A DNA stretch of 64,000 nt from assembly GCA_031420415.1 (NCBI GenBank), contig JANOMT010000009.1, positions 62,001-126,000 of the forward strand, given 5' to 3'. Below, piece by piece: positions 26,883-36,143 of the stretch. A program made the translations under genes and the position numbers. The DNA is from JANYGA01 sp031420415 (GTDB taxonomy: Bacteria; Vulcanimicrobiota; Vulcanimicrobiia; Vulcanimicrobiales; Vulcanimicrobiaceae). A model generated the notes under the pieces. That model was not told where the DNA came from. It made no database searches and saw nothing but the letters and a program-made list of their open reading frames with translations. How positions within the stretch are numbered: position 1 is the stretch's first letter; each line of letters begins with the position of its first letter.

Positions 26883-27012
26883 TATGGACCGGTAAAACTG
26901 AATAAAGATGATGTAAAATTAGAAATATCGTGTAAATCATCGTGATTTGCAACGCTGCAATTTTGAAGCAGGCACGTTCCGCGGGTGCTCAAGAAATGAT
27001 GGCAATGGTGGG

Positions 27013-27930
27013 TTATTTCTTCGATCGCCGCGCGAATTCTTCGGGTGTCAATCGTCGAGAGAACGATGCGGGTGACTCGTGTTGTGACCGTGCCGCCATG
27101 CATCGGCGTGCCGCCGAGCATCCTCGAGCGTTCGGAACCATTTTGGATTTAGCAATTCCTGACGAACGCGATTATGAAACGATTCGCAGAAAGCGTATCT
27201 GACGGCCTTCGGGGATTCGAGAAGTCGAGGTGAAGCGATATGAATTTAGGCCCGTTATCACATCATACTCTTTGCGGCTCTCCGCGTTCGGCGGCGACCC
27301 GGTGAAGAACATCGACGACTTGCGGTGCTTTGAGCCCGAAATCGACCTCTAAGGCGACACTCTCGCGACTTAAGATACTAACTATGGTTAAGAGCCGGAT
27401 CTTCGTGCCGTCGGCGAGCACATCGTGCATGAAGTCCATCGCCCAACTCTGATTCTTTGCCGTCGGATGAGCCGGCGTTTCGCGCACCACAGCGGCGCGT
27501 CGGCGACGCAGTGTTTTTGTGCGAATTGCTAAACCGGCTTCGTGATATAGTCGAGCAACACGCTTGATAGTAACCGGCAAATCCTCGCGTATGAGCAAGA
27601 CGTGAATCCTTCATTGCCCGTAGCAATCCGAACCGCAGCGATCGCCTTGACGCGAGTTAGCAACGCAACGTCGACTTCGCCGCAGACCGATTGATAGCGT
27701 CCTGCGCGACGATTAACGCCCAGAATTTCGCATGCACGTCGTTCGCTCAACTGCCAAACTTTGCGAATATGTGGAAGAACAGTCTTGCGGCGAACGAATC
27801 GTTTTTTCCAAACATTAAAGGTGGCTTCAGAAATGCCGAGCATTCGGGTGATGTCGACCACGGTCGTTTCGATCTCGGCTTGTCCGAGAGCGGCGGCGAT
27901 CTGTTCGTCGGAGTAGCCGGATTTGCGCAC
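27013..27930 (-). mobile_element. Degraded IS3-family transposase remnant
   Basis: Pieces of IS3 OrfA and OrfB can be read in order across several frames. 27930 downwards gives the OrfA helix-turn-helix (KSGYSDEQIAAALGQAE, ISEATFNVWKKRF). An internal deletion then runs directly into OrfB (WQLSERRACEILGVNRRAGR). After a frameshift at about 27600 comes the first catalytic block (NQSWAMDFMHDVLADGTKIR). An in-frame TGA follows GEPQRV, with CDNGPKF after it. A further deletion and shifts lead to LNPKWFRTLEDARRHADAW and TPEEFARR. No clean terminal repeats were found. The element is inactive. Confidence 0.8.
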
Positions 27931-28202
27931 CGTGCGAACCTCTTGGCGTTAAGGTGATGTTCGCCGTCATTTTTTAGGCATCCGCGGAATAAGAAGTTGG
28001 GGGGGGACCCCAAGAATGAACGTCAAGGAGCTTCTCGCCAGCAGCCCGGAAAAAGTCCTCGTTTGTCATCGCGGTACCGATGAGAGACAGACGCCTTCCG
28101 AGCTTTGCGTTCTGTTCGTTTGTTTCGACACGACTGTGCACGGTGTTGCAAACTCCCATCGGAATTTCGTCGCGCCATAGCGACGTCGTATCCATGCTCA
28201 TC

Positions 28203-28707
28203 GTCGGTGTGAGCAAAAGCGGTCAAGCCGCGATCACGCCGCACCTCGGCTTATACGCCACATCGTTGCTCGAGCAACTTGTCGAGCACCGGTGTTCCGT
28301 TCGGCCGCTGCGCGCCAGCGAAGGCTATCGCGATGCGTCGACGTCGACGCCTGGCCAGTTCTGCTGGCGGGCGTATTCGTCGTCGGAGAACGCACCGTCT
28401 ACCTACGTTCGCTAACGGCGATGACAATCGGCATGAAGTTGCGCACGCGATCGATTGCGCACTCGGCGGCGGCGTGGATCGCAGCGGCTTCGATCCACAC
28501 ATCCGCGCGGCGTACGCGGCCGCCCGCGCGTTCGTAACGCCGTATGCGGCAACCGGCCTCGACGAATATTTCGCCGAGTCGTTCCGTGCTTACGCCGGCG
28601 TTCTCAACGACGCCGTGTCGCCATGGCCCGGGCCAACGCGCGAGCGCTTGCGGACGTGCGATCCCACGATGCATGAGATCGTCGCGGAGATATTCGCCTG
28701 CGCCTAG
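28203..28707 (+). pseudogene. Frameshifted HExxH zinc-peptidase-like gene
   Basis: Three frames join into one plausible protein. Frame one gives VRPLRASEGYRDASTSTP. Frame two gives AWPVLLAGVFVVGERTVYLR and SLTAMTI. Frame three gives RHEVAHAIDCALGGG (HExxH at 28432-28446), then YAAARAFVTPYAATGLDEYF, with the downstream glutamate expected for a third zinc ligand in AESFRAY, and stops at 28707. The layout resembles the anthrax-lethal-factor-like (M34/ATLF) peptidase domain; that family name is inferred from motif spacing. Two frameshifts suggest a dead gene. Confidence 0.55.
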
Positions 28708-28900
28708 ACCGAAACGCCGGCTCCGTCGGCGTCGCGCAGTTGATGATGGGCACGATCATCACGGTCTTTGGGACACACAAGCCGCTTCGCGCAAGATCCA
28801 GAGGTTTTATCCGAAAGGGACGCGTCCGGGACAGCGTAACGGGCCGTCCGCTCTTTGGGACGCTGGGACATTCGCGGATGCAGTCGTAAGGACGTCAGCA

Positions 28901-30019
28901 ATGAAATTATTTTTCGCTTTTGCCGCTATCATCGCTACCGCGTCGGTCGCCGCTCCTGCGGTCGCCCGGCCGGTTCTTGTCGCCGCGGTTCCGCTCATCG
29001 GAGCCCCCGAAGGGGCAAAGGCCTACCGCGTGGTCTACCATTCGACCGACGGTGGGGGAAAAGCGGTCGACGTCACCGGCGTGGTCATCGTGCCGGCGGC
29101 GCGCGCCCCGGCGGGCGGTCGAGACATCGTCGCCTGGGCTCACGGCACGAGCGGGATCGCCAATGCCTGTGCGCCGTCGACCAATAGCTGGCTTTTCGGC
29201 AGCATCGCCGGATTAGGTGACTTGCTCAAGCGTGGCTATATCGTCGCCGCGACCGATTATCAGGGCCTTGGCGGACCCGGACCACATCCGTATCTTGTCG
29301 GCCCGAGCGCGGCTCACTCAGTGCTCGACGCGGTCCGCGCAGCGCGCGCCGTACCGAACGCGTCGGCGACAAACCGTTTCGCCGTTTGGGGCCAGTCGCA
29401 AGGGGGGCACGCCACGCTGTGGACCGCGCAGCTCGCTGCTGGATACGCGCCTGAGCTTCGGCTCGTGGGAGCCGCCGCAGACGCGCCACCGGTCGATCTT
29501 GCAGAAAACCTGACCGGAAATAAAAACGCTGCGGTGCGCGCGTTGACGACATCATTCGCCGGAGCGTCGTGGTCGGCGGTGTACGGCATCCCGCTCTCGA
29601 CGATCGCTCGACCAGTTGGGCAAGATCTGATCCGCCGATTGGCGGAGAATTGCGTCACGCTCGACGGCTTCAAGCTGCGGACCAAAATCGGCCTGATGCG
29701 GCTAACCTACCAGTTGCGCGGGGTCGACCTTAATGCGTCGCCACGTTGGGCCGAATTGATGCGAGCGAATTCGGTGAAGCCGCGTAAACTCGGGGCGCCG
29801 TTGCTCATCGCGCAGGGGTCGGCTGACGTCATCGTCTCGCCAGATGTCACGCGCCGCTTCGTCAAACAGATGTGTCGTGCCAACCAGCCGCTACGTTTCG
29901 TCGAGATTGCAGGCGGTGACCACGTGACAATCGCCCAGCGCACCGCGACGACGACGATCGACTGGATTCGCGATCGCTTCGCAGGCAAGGTCGCACAAAA
30001 CGACTGCGGTCGGCTGTGA
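28901..30019 (+). CDS. Secreted alpha/beta-hydrolase of the LIP lipase type
   Basis: 372 residues with a signal peptide (MKLFFAFAAIIATASVAAPAVA). The fold is alpha/beta hydrolase: oxyanion region DIVAWAHGTSGIANACAPS, nucleophile elbow WGQSQGGHA (Ser), acid in LIAQGSADVIVSPD, and histidine in GGDHVTI. The spacing matches secretory lipases (LIP family), which cleave esters outside the cell. It is intact, although its neighbours on both sides are damaged. ATG at 28901 is the only start giving a signal peptide; the frame's upstream extension belongs to the neighbouring remnant. Confidence 0.85.
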   Translation: MKLFFAFAAIIATASVAAPAVARPVLVAAVPLIGAPEGAKAYRVVYHSTDGGGKAVDVTGVVIVPAARAPAGGRDIVAWAHGTSGIANACAPSTNSWLFGSIAGLGDLLKRGYIVAATDYQGLGGPGPHPYLVGPSAAHSVLDAVRAARAVPNASATNRFAVWGQSQGGHATLWTAQLAAGYAPELRLVGAAADAPPVDLAENLTGNKNAAVRALTTSFAGASWSAVYGIPLSTIARPVGQDLIRRLAENCVTLDGFKLRTKIGLMRLTYQLRGVDLNASPRWAELMRANSVKPRKLGAPLLIAQGSADVIVSPDVTRRFVKQMCRANQPLRFVEIAGGDHVTIAQRTATTTIDWIRDRFAGKVAQNDCGRL

Positions 30020-30401
30020 CTGGCTAACCCGATAGCCTTTATTATCGTCGTTTCGTGAGCGGAAGCTCTTTTCGGGAATACTCTCATATACCGAAACGAG
30101 TACATCTAGAAATCGCGTCGTTTGAGCCGGCGGAGCAGCAGGCGGCCGGATCCACATAACAGCTCGATCAACGCTCGTCTCGCGACAGAGCTCTCGCTCA
30201 AACTTTTTGCACCCATATCGCAAGCCGGTTGGAATGGCGGCGCGATCGGGCCGAATGGGCACGAGAATTCCATTGTCGCGGAGTACGGAAATCGTGGACG
30301 CTGGCCTCGGCGCCGCCATTGCCGTTCCCGATCGATGAAGACGGCGAGGAGGTGCCTTCGTGCGAGACCGAGCCGTACGAAGACGAGTCTAGCCGCAGTG
30401 C
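30020..30401. other. Stretch without a convincing gene, upstream of the RES/Xre pair
   Basis: Open frames are present on both strands, but none shows family motifs. One plus-strand frame (30229-30522) contains CADCGEQFYVSEKC, a possible isolated zinc knuckle, in otherwise unremarkable sequence. The missing N-terminal half of the antitoxin may have decayed here. Confidence 0.4.
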
Positions 30402-30617
30402 GTGTGCCGATTGCGGCGAGCAGTTTTACGTTTCGGAAAAGTGCTCGTCGAGGCGCTCGATGCTTTCGAAGGCGACGGAGATAAAGTTCTTGGGTGGCTC
30501 CGGTCTCCCGTGCGTCATTTAGGCGGAAAGACGCCGATGGAAATGCTTGCGACCGAGGCCGGGACGGCGCTCGTGCGTGAGTCCCTCGGAGCGATCGCAT
30601 ACGGTGGGGTTGGCTAA
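30402..30617 (+). pseudogene. Truncated MbcA/ParS/Xre-type antitoxin
   Basis: A 71-residue frame carries the toxin-binding domain of Xre/MbcA antitoxins (DUF2384 type): VLVEALDAFEGDGDKVLGWL, RSPVRHLGGKTPMEMLATEA, then GAIAYGGVG. The usual N-terminal helix-turn-helix half is absent; an in-frame TAG lies at 30390 just before the frame. It sits directly before a RES-domain toxin, the standard operon order. The first start is GTG 30402. It might still neutralise the toxin, but it could not autoregulate through DNA binding as full-length family members do. Confidence 0.65.
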
Positions 30618-31042
30618 TCCGCGCGTTCCGTATCCCATCGCGGCGATATGCCGATCCATCGTCGCGCGCTTTTAGCGGGGAGGGTGCGCGACGCATGGGC
30701 GGTCGTTGGAATCGACCCGGGACGCCCGTTGCATATGCTTCGCCGTCGAAAGCGTTAGCAATTCTCGAATATCTCGCCAACGTTGATGCGTCGACGGCTC
30801 CCGAGGACTTGACCGACCGAACGTCCCCGCTAGTTAATCGGGACGCGATCGGTTCAAATACGGCAAAAGCGCATGGTGAGTTATGGGTAGCAGCACATCG
30901 ATCCGCAGTACTCGCCGTGCCTTCAGTGGTCGTTCCCGGGGACGAGAATTACGTCATCAGTCCCCATCATCCGGATTTTCCGCGAGTGTGCGTTCATCCC
31001 GACGTTGAGGGCTGCGTCATCGATTCGAGGTTCGTCGAATAA
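30617..31042 (+). CDS. RES-domain toxin lacking a normal start codon
   Basis: About 141 residues of the RES family, toxins that degrade NAD+. Codons from 30617 read IRAFRIPSRRYADPSSRAF then SGEGARRMGGRWNRPGTPVAYAS, with the conserved GGRWN, the tyrosine, the glutamate in ALAILEYL, and the late block VPSVVVPGDENYVISPHHPDF-like. The first canonical ATG is 30695, which would drop the first 26 family residues. At 30617 the sequence TAATC stands where a TAATG overlap with the antitoxin stop would be expected, so the native start may have mutated to ATC. The catalytic core is intact. Confidence 0.7.
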   Translation: MRAFRIPSRRYADPSSRAFSGEGARRMGGRWNRPGTPVAYASPSKALAILEYLANVDASTAPEDLTDRTSPLVNRDAIGSNTAKAHGELWVAAHRSAVLAVPSVVVPGDENYVISPHHPDFPRVCVHPDVEGCVIDSRFVE

Positions 31043-31737
31043 GAATTACGCCCGGCGCGCGCCTGCGCGAACGTCGTCGGGATTGCGTCGCCGGTGAGGC
31101 GCGTGAGGAGCGCTTCGAGCGCCATTTCTGCCGACGGCTATTCGTGAAAGCACGGCTGATGCGCCTAGCGCTCGCGCACTTCAACGGCGAGCGCGAGATC
31201 GGTTGCAGCTTGGTCGAGGCACCGTTGCACGGGGTCGTCAAACGGGACGTGCATGACAACGCCAGCCCTCGGCGAGCATCGTCCGGCCGAAGGGCGTCGC
31301 TTACAATCGTTCGGGATAATCGCCGGTGCGCACGCCGAATACGTCGCCCGAGACGTGGCACACGCGATAGATGTCGGCGACGTTCGATCGCGAGCGTACG
31401 ACCCAAGAACGATCGCGCCCGCACTATCACGGCCGGACGTCCTCGTCTCGCTTCAACCCGCACGTCCGGCGCCGGAAGCGAGCATTCGTGCTTCGGAGCC
31501 GCAAAGGACCGTAGCCACCCCCCGGCAAACCTCCGGCTCATCCGGCTTAAAATTTTTGCGCACGCGGCCTCGATCGTCGCACCCGCAGCACGGAATGTCG
31601 GAAGAAGGCTCCTCTCGCGCCGCGGTATCTCCGCATCGGTCGCGACATGAGCGCGCCGCGCGTCGATTCCGACGAGCAGGCACAACTGAAAACGGGCACC
31701 CGAGACAACGCGGAGCCCCCTATCGAAAGGCAACTAC
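31043..31737. other. Non-coding or decayed stretch before rng
   Basis: No gene is supported in these 695 bases. A minus-strand piece near 31040-31130 reads MALEALLTRLTGDAIPTTFA and looks gene-like but has no start-to-stop context. A 238-residue minus-strand frame is basic and low-complexity. The promoter of rng should lie in the last part; I could not identify it. Confidence 0.4.
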
Positions 31738-34713
31738 GTGCCAACTGAGATCCTGATCTCGAGCGATCCCTGGGAAAACCGGGTCGCCATCCGAGAGGAC
31801 GGAGTGCTCGCCGAAATCTACTTCGAACGCGAAGAAAAGGTCATCGGCTCGATCTACAAGGGCAAAGTGATGAACGTGCTCCCGGGAATGGGAGCGAGCT
31901 TCGTCGACCTGGGCCTCGGTCGCAACGCCTTCCTCTACGTCGACGATATCAACAAAACGCCCCTCAACATCGGCGACGTCGAAATCACGCAAGGCCGCAC
32001 CGGCTGGACCATCAACGAAAAGATCAGCAAGGGCGACGACGTCCTCGTCCAGATCGTCAAGGAGCCGCGCGGCCTCAAGGGCGCGCGCATCTCGACGAAC
32101 ATCTCGCTCCCCGGCCGCTATCTCATCCTCATGCCCACCGGCAAATACTCGGGCGTGTCGCGGAAGATCGAGAGCGCCGAAGAGCGGAACCGCCTCAAGG
32201 GCATCATGAAGATGATCCGGCCCGAAGGCATGGCGACCGTCGTACGCACCGCCGCCGGTGGCGTGAGCCAAGCGGAACTCATCGCCGATCTCGGCGTGCT
32301 CATCCGCATGTGGCACGGCATTCTCGAGAGTTACAAACGCGCGCCCGCGCCGTCGCTCATCCACAAAGACATGAATCTCGTCTTCAAAGCGGCGCGAGAC
32401 TTCATCACGCCCGAAGTCGATAAGGTCCTCATCGACAACGCGGAAGATTTCGAAAAAGTCCGTGACTTCATGCGCCTCCTCGGTCCGCAGTACGTCGACC
32501 GTATCGAACATTACAACAGCGGTAGCTCGCTCTTCAAAGATTATAAAATCGATGAGGAAGTCCAGCGATTACTACGGCCCAATATCAAATTACCGTCGGG
32601 TGGCTCGATCGTCATCGAGACGACGGAAGCGTTGACCGTCATCGACGTCAACAGCGGCAAATTTACCGGCGGCAAAAACCTCGAAGATACGATCGTCAAA
32701 ACGAATATCGAAGCGGCGGCCGAGATCGCGCGCCAAGTGCGCCTACGCGATATCGGCGGCATCATCGTGTGCGACTTCATCGATATGTCGACCGAAGCCG
32801 CACGCACGCGCGTGATCAATACGCTCGAAGCGGGCCTGCGCAAAGATCGCACGCGAACGACGATTCAATCCTTCTCCGCGCTCGGTTTGCTCGAATTCAC
32901 GCGCAAACGCGTCGGCAAAGATCTCGGCGGTCAACTCCGCGGCGCGTGTCCCACGTGCGTGGGTCTCGGCTCGGTCATGTCGCCCGAATCCGTCGCGATC
33001 GAAACGTTCCGGGAGATCCGACGCTTCGGTCACGCGCATCAGAACGGCGACGCGACGCGTCTGCCGATCGAAGTGATGACGGCGCCGACGGTCGCGGCGC
33101 AACTCGAATATTGGTACGAAGACGAACTCGCCGGCCTCGAACGCGAACTCGAAACGAAGATCGCGGTCCGTGTCGATGCAGCGTTGCATCCCGAACGTAC
33201 GCGTATTAGTTCGCTCGCCAAAGTTGACGACGCGACGGCCCCGCTCGCCAACGTCCGCGTCGGCGACGAGCTCGAAGTCGATCTCGTGCACGCGCGGTTG
33301 CCCAACGCGAACTCCGCGCTCGCAATCGTCGGCGATCGGCTGGTCGAAGTCGAGAACGCCGCCAACGCCGTCGGCGAAACGATCAAGATCAAGATCATCG
33401 ATATCGATGAGGAAGGCACCATGCTCGCCGAGCCGCGCTCGAACGTGAGCGCGCTGCCCATGGAAGCGAAGAAGCGACGCCGTCGCGGCGGTCGCGGGCG
33501 TAAGCTCGCGCTCACCTCGGAAGAACAGGAAGAACAACTCCTGGAACTCGCCGAGGAAGCCGCGAAAGGCGCGGGCGCACGTCCGGTACTGGGCATCTCC
33601 ACCTCGGCGGAAGCCGAAGCCGAAGACGAAGAGGCGCGCGCGCACGTCGCGACCTCGCCGCCACTCGCAACCGTCACGCCAATCCACGCCGTACCCGAAT
33701 ACGCCACTGTCGATGAGACGGGCGAAGGGCGCGCGTATGCGAGCTATGGCGGTCCCGAAGGCGACCGCAAGCGTCGTCGTCGCCGTCGCCGTCGGCGTGG
33801 GCCGGGAGATGCGGCGCCAGGGACGGCTGCGCTCACCGCGCTCCCCGATGGAAGCGCGGCTCCAGCCGCAGGTACCGCAGATCTCGGTGACTTCGATGGC
33901 GACGCCGAGGGCGACGAAGACGAAACGGAAACGACGGCAACCTCGGGCGTGCCCGATGCGCCGACGGCCGACGAAGGCCAAGTACGTCGCCGTCGCCGGC
34001 GTCGTCGTCGTCGTGGACGAGGTGGTGCTGGAGCAACCGCAGCCGACGAGACGACGCCCGCGCCTGGTGCCGCAATGCCGGATCGCCATATCTTCCGCGT
34101 TGACGGAAATGGCGCGGCGGAACCGACGGGCAAGACCGCTCCGCCCGAGCCGAACCGTGCGATCGCGCGATTCGACCGCAAAGCCGCGCCCGTCGCGGTC
34201 GAAGCACCGCCACGAAGTCTCCGCGTTCCCGAAGAGCCCGCCCAAATCGCGACGCCTACACGCCGTCGTGGTCGCCCACGCAAAGCGGACTCCGTCCAAC
34301 TCGAGCTCGCGCAGGTCGTGCCCGTCGCCGCGTTGACTGGCGCCACGGAAGCCGCCGCTCCGAAGCGCCGCGGTCGTCCTCCGAAGGTAGCCGTTGCGGC
34401 GGCTGCTGCGCCGGCTGTCACGGCACCCGCAAAGCGCGGTCCCAAGCCCAAGACTGCTGCCGTCGTCGAGGATGCTCCGGCACCTAAACGCGGTCGCGGC
34501 CGTCCGCCCAAGGTTGTCGTTGCGGCCGAAGTGGGCGTTCCGGTTCCGGCGAAACGTGGGCCCAAGCCCAAGGTGGTTGCGAAAAAAGCGACACCCGAAA
34601 AGAAAGCTCCGGTCGCAACAAAATCCGCCGGCACGAAGAAGAAAGCCACGAGCTCCGCCGCGGCGCCCGCTCGCAAAAAGGCCACGACTTCGCGTAAGAA
34701 AAATGCGACCTAA
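31738..34713 (+). CDS. rng: Ribonuclease E/G with AT-hook-like C-terminal tail
   Basis: 991 residues. Residues about 1-420 are the RNase E/G catalytic part: S1 domain (GSIYKGKVMNVLPGMGASFV), RNase H-like fold, and the DNase-I-like domain with the metal site VIDVNSGKFTGGKNLEDTI and CDFIDM. The zinc-link motif is CPTCVGLG. Residues about 490-575 look like a TRAM-type RNA-binding barrel. The last 400 residues are disordered, with arginine blocks (KKRRRRGGRGRK, RKRRRRRRRRRG) and repeated GRP-type hooks (RRRGRPRK, KRRGRPPK, KRGPKPK, KRGRGRPPK). It matures rRNA and turns over mRNA. GTG start with AAAGG upstream. Confidence 0.93.
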   Translation: MPTEILISSDPWENRVAIREDGVLAEIYFEREEKVIGSIYKGKVMNVLPGMGASFVDLGLGRNAFLYVDDINKTPLNIGDVEITQGRTGWTINEKISKGDDVLVQIVKEPRGLKGARISTNISLPGRYLILMPTGKYSGVSRKIESAEERNRLKGIMKMIRPEGMATVVRTAAGGVSQAELIADLGVLIRMWHGILESYKRAPAPSLIHKDMNLVFKAARDFITPEVDKVLIDNAEDFEKVRDFMRLLGPQYVDRIEHYNSGSSLFKDYKIDEEVQRLLRPNIKLPSGGSIVIETTEALTVIDVNSGKFTGGKNLEDTIVKTNIEAAAEIARQVRLRDIGGIIVCDFIDMSTEAARTRVINTLEAGLRKDRTRTTIQSFSALGLLEFTRKRVGKDLGGQLRGACPTCVGLGSVMSPESVAIETFREIRRFGHAHQNGDATRLPIEVMTAPTVAAQLEYWYEDELAGLERELETKIAVRVDAALHPERTRISSLAKVDDATAPLANVRVGDELEVDLVHARLPNANSALAIVGDRLVEVENAANAVGETIKIKIIDIDEEGTMLAEPRSNVSALPMEAKKRRRRGGRGRKLALTSEEQEEQLLELAEEAAKGAGARPVLGISTSAEAEAEDEEARAHVATSPPLATVTPIHAVPEYATVDETGEGRAYASYGGPEGDRKRRRRRRRRRGPGDAAPGTAALTALPDGSAAPAAGTADLGDFDGDAEGDEDETETTATSGVPDAPTADEGQVRRRRRRRRRRGRGGAGATAADETTPAPGAAMPDRHIFRVDGNGAAEPTGKTAPPEPNRAIARFDRKAAPVAVEAPPRSLRVPEEPAQIATPTRRRGRPRKADSVQLELAQVVPVAALTGATEAAAPKRRGRPPKVAVAAAAAPAVTAPAKRGPKPKTAAVVEDAPAPKRGRGRPPKVVVAAEVGVPVPAKRGPKPKVVAKKATPEKKAPVATKSAGTKKKATSSAAAPARKKATTSRKKNAT

Positions 34714-34719
34714 GGCGCG

Positions 34720-35415
34720 GTGACCCAATCGAACGATTCGCCCACGCCGCCCGCGGCGTGGGCGATCTTCGTCGACTTCGACGGAACGATCACCGATCTC
34801 GATACCTTCGACATCCTCGTGAAACGGTTCGCGGGCGATGATGCCTGGCGACACACGGAGATTGGGCTCGACGACGGCTCGATGTCGCTACGCGACGTCC
34901 TCCAACTCCAGGCATCCTACGTTCGCGGGACGTTTGCGGAAGTCACAACGATCTTGCGCGCCGAGATCGCGGTCGATCCGACGTTTGCAGCGTTCGTCGC
35001 GTCGTGTCGGCGACGTGGCATCCCGGTCACGATCGTGAGCTCCGGAATCGCACCGATCATTCGCGACCGTCTCGTTGAGATCGGCCTTGGAGATCTGCCG
35101 ATCGTTGCAAACGAGATCGATGTGGCACCCGCGGGATGGTCGATCCGCTTTCGTGATGCCGACGGAAACGGCACGGATAAAGCGGCGATCGTTCGCGCGG
35201 CAAACGAGTCCGGGACGCGCACGATGTTTTTCGGTGACGGCCGGTCCGATTACGCCGCAGCGTTGGAAGCGGACCACTGTTTCGCGAAGACGGGCTTAGC
35301 ACTCGAACGGTATTTGCGCGAACGGAACGTGCCCTTCGCCGCCTTCACGTCGTTCGGCGAGATCGATCTCGACCGCGTGATCGGTCGCACGACGAAGTCC
35401 GCAACAGGTTCGTAA
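34720..35415 (+). CDS. HAD-IB family (MtnX-like) phosphatase
   Basis: A 231-residue HAD phosphatase. Motif I is IFVDFDGTITDLDTFD, motif II VTIVSSGIAPII, motif III/IV MFFGDGRSDYAAAL. The four-helix cap insert after motif I and the overall length fit the MtnX/SerB-like group, but the substrate (2-hydroxy-3-keto-5-methylthiopentenyl phosphate or another) cannot be told and no methionine-salvage neighbours are present. GTG start 6 bp after the rng stop, so probably cotranscribed. Confidence 0.85.
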   Translation: MTQSNDSPTPPAAWAIFVDFDGTITDLDTFDILVKRFAGDDAWRHTEIGLDDGSMSLRDVLQLQASYVRGTFAEVTTILRAEIAVDPTFAAFVASCRRRGIPVTIVSSGIAPIIRDRLVEIGLGDLPIVANEIDVAPAGWSIRFRDADGNGTDKAAIVRAANESGTRTMFFGDGRSDYAAALEADHCFAKTGLALERYLRERNVPFAAFTSFGEIDLDRVIGRTTKSATGS

Positions 35416-35439
35416 GTCGCACGAAGCGCATCGTTTCGT

Positions 35440-36075
35440 ATGATGACGAATACCTTACGAACCTCGGCCGTGCTCGGGCTTTTCGCGCTTTCCGCATGCA
35501 ACACGTCGAGCACATCGGCGCCGGCCGCACCCGTTATTCTGCCTTCTCCGCTTGGCCCCGTACTGCGTCAACCGACGACGGGTACCGTGGCGTCGCTATC
35601 GATTGCTAGCGCGACGTTTGCAAACGGTGCCGCGCAACCGACGAGCGCTGCGTTTTCCGGTTGTGGTGGTCAGAACGTCTCGCCACAACTCACGTGGTCG
35701 GCGGGTCCGGCGACGACGAAGAGCTACGTGGTGACGGAGTTCGATCCCGACGCACCGACGGGCGTCGGCTTCTGGCATTGGATCGTCTTCAATATCCCGG
35801 CGAACGTGACGAGTCTGGCTGCCGGATTTGGAACGACCACGCCCGCGGATGGAACGACCTTCGGATTGACCGATTTTGGTACGACGGGATATGGCGGTCC
35901 GTGCCCGCCGGTGGGGGATGGCCCGCACCGATACACGTTCACGGTCAGCGCGACCGATCTCACAACCCCGATCGCGGGCCTAACGGGTTCGTCGACGACG
36001 GGTGCGTATCTGACGTTCAATCTCAACGGTCACGTGCTCGCACAAGGGACGTACGTCGGGACCTACTCGCGCTAA
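35440..36075 (+). CDS. YbhB/YbcL-type PEBP lipoprotein
   Basis: 211 residues of the phosphatidylethanolamine-binding/Raf-kinase-inhibitor-like family. A lipobox (LSAC, Cys20) marks it as a lipoprotein, unusual but known for this family. Conserved motifs are SPQLTWSAGPATTKSYVVTEFDPDAP-type CR1 (here NVSPQLTW and FDPDAPTG), the FWHWIVFNIP strand and the GPCPPVGDGPHRYTFTV-type CR2 (GGPCPPVGDGPHRY). The ligand-binding histidine is present. It ends just before a bidirectional terminator. Confidence 0.87.
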   Translation: MMTNTLRTSAVLGLFALSACNTSSTSAPAAPVILPSPLGPVLRQPTTGTVASLSIASATFANGAAQPTSAAFSGCGGQNVSPQLTWSAGPATTKSYVVTEFDPDAPTGVGFWHWIVFNIPANVTSLAAGFGTTTPADGTTFGLTDFGTTGYGGPCPPVGDGPHRYTFTVSATDLTTPIAGLTGSSTTGAYLTFNLNGHVLAQGTYVGTYSR

Positions 36076-36101
36076 TCGTGTAAGGCGGCTCTTTCGGCAA
36101 C

Positions 36102-36138
36102 AAAAAAAGCACGCGCGTCGAGCGAGTGCTTTTTTTTT
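36102..36138. terminator. Bidirectional intrinsic terminator
   Basis: AAAAAAAGCAC at 36102-36112 pairs with GTGCTTTTTTTT at 36126-36137, giving an A-rich left arm and T-rich right arm. It therefore works as an intrinsic terminator from both sides. It lies exactly between the convergent PEBP lipoprotein and S41 protease genes. Confidence 0.85.
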
Positions 36139-36143
36139 GCTGA

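Noticed and set aside
31017..31733. 238-codon minus-strand frame between the RES toxin and rng
   Set aside because: Arginine-rich shadow-like translation with no motifs and no sensible ribosome site.
32743..34854. 703-codon open frame on the minus strand opposite rng
   Set aside because: It lies antisense to a clear RNase E/G gene, and its arginine-rich, low-complexity translation mirrors the repeated sense codons. GC-rich coding DNA often leaves such shadow frames open.
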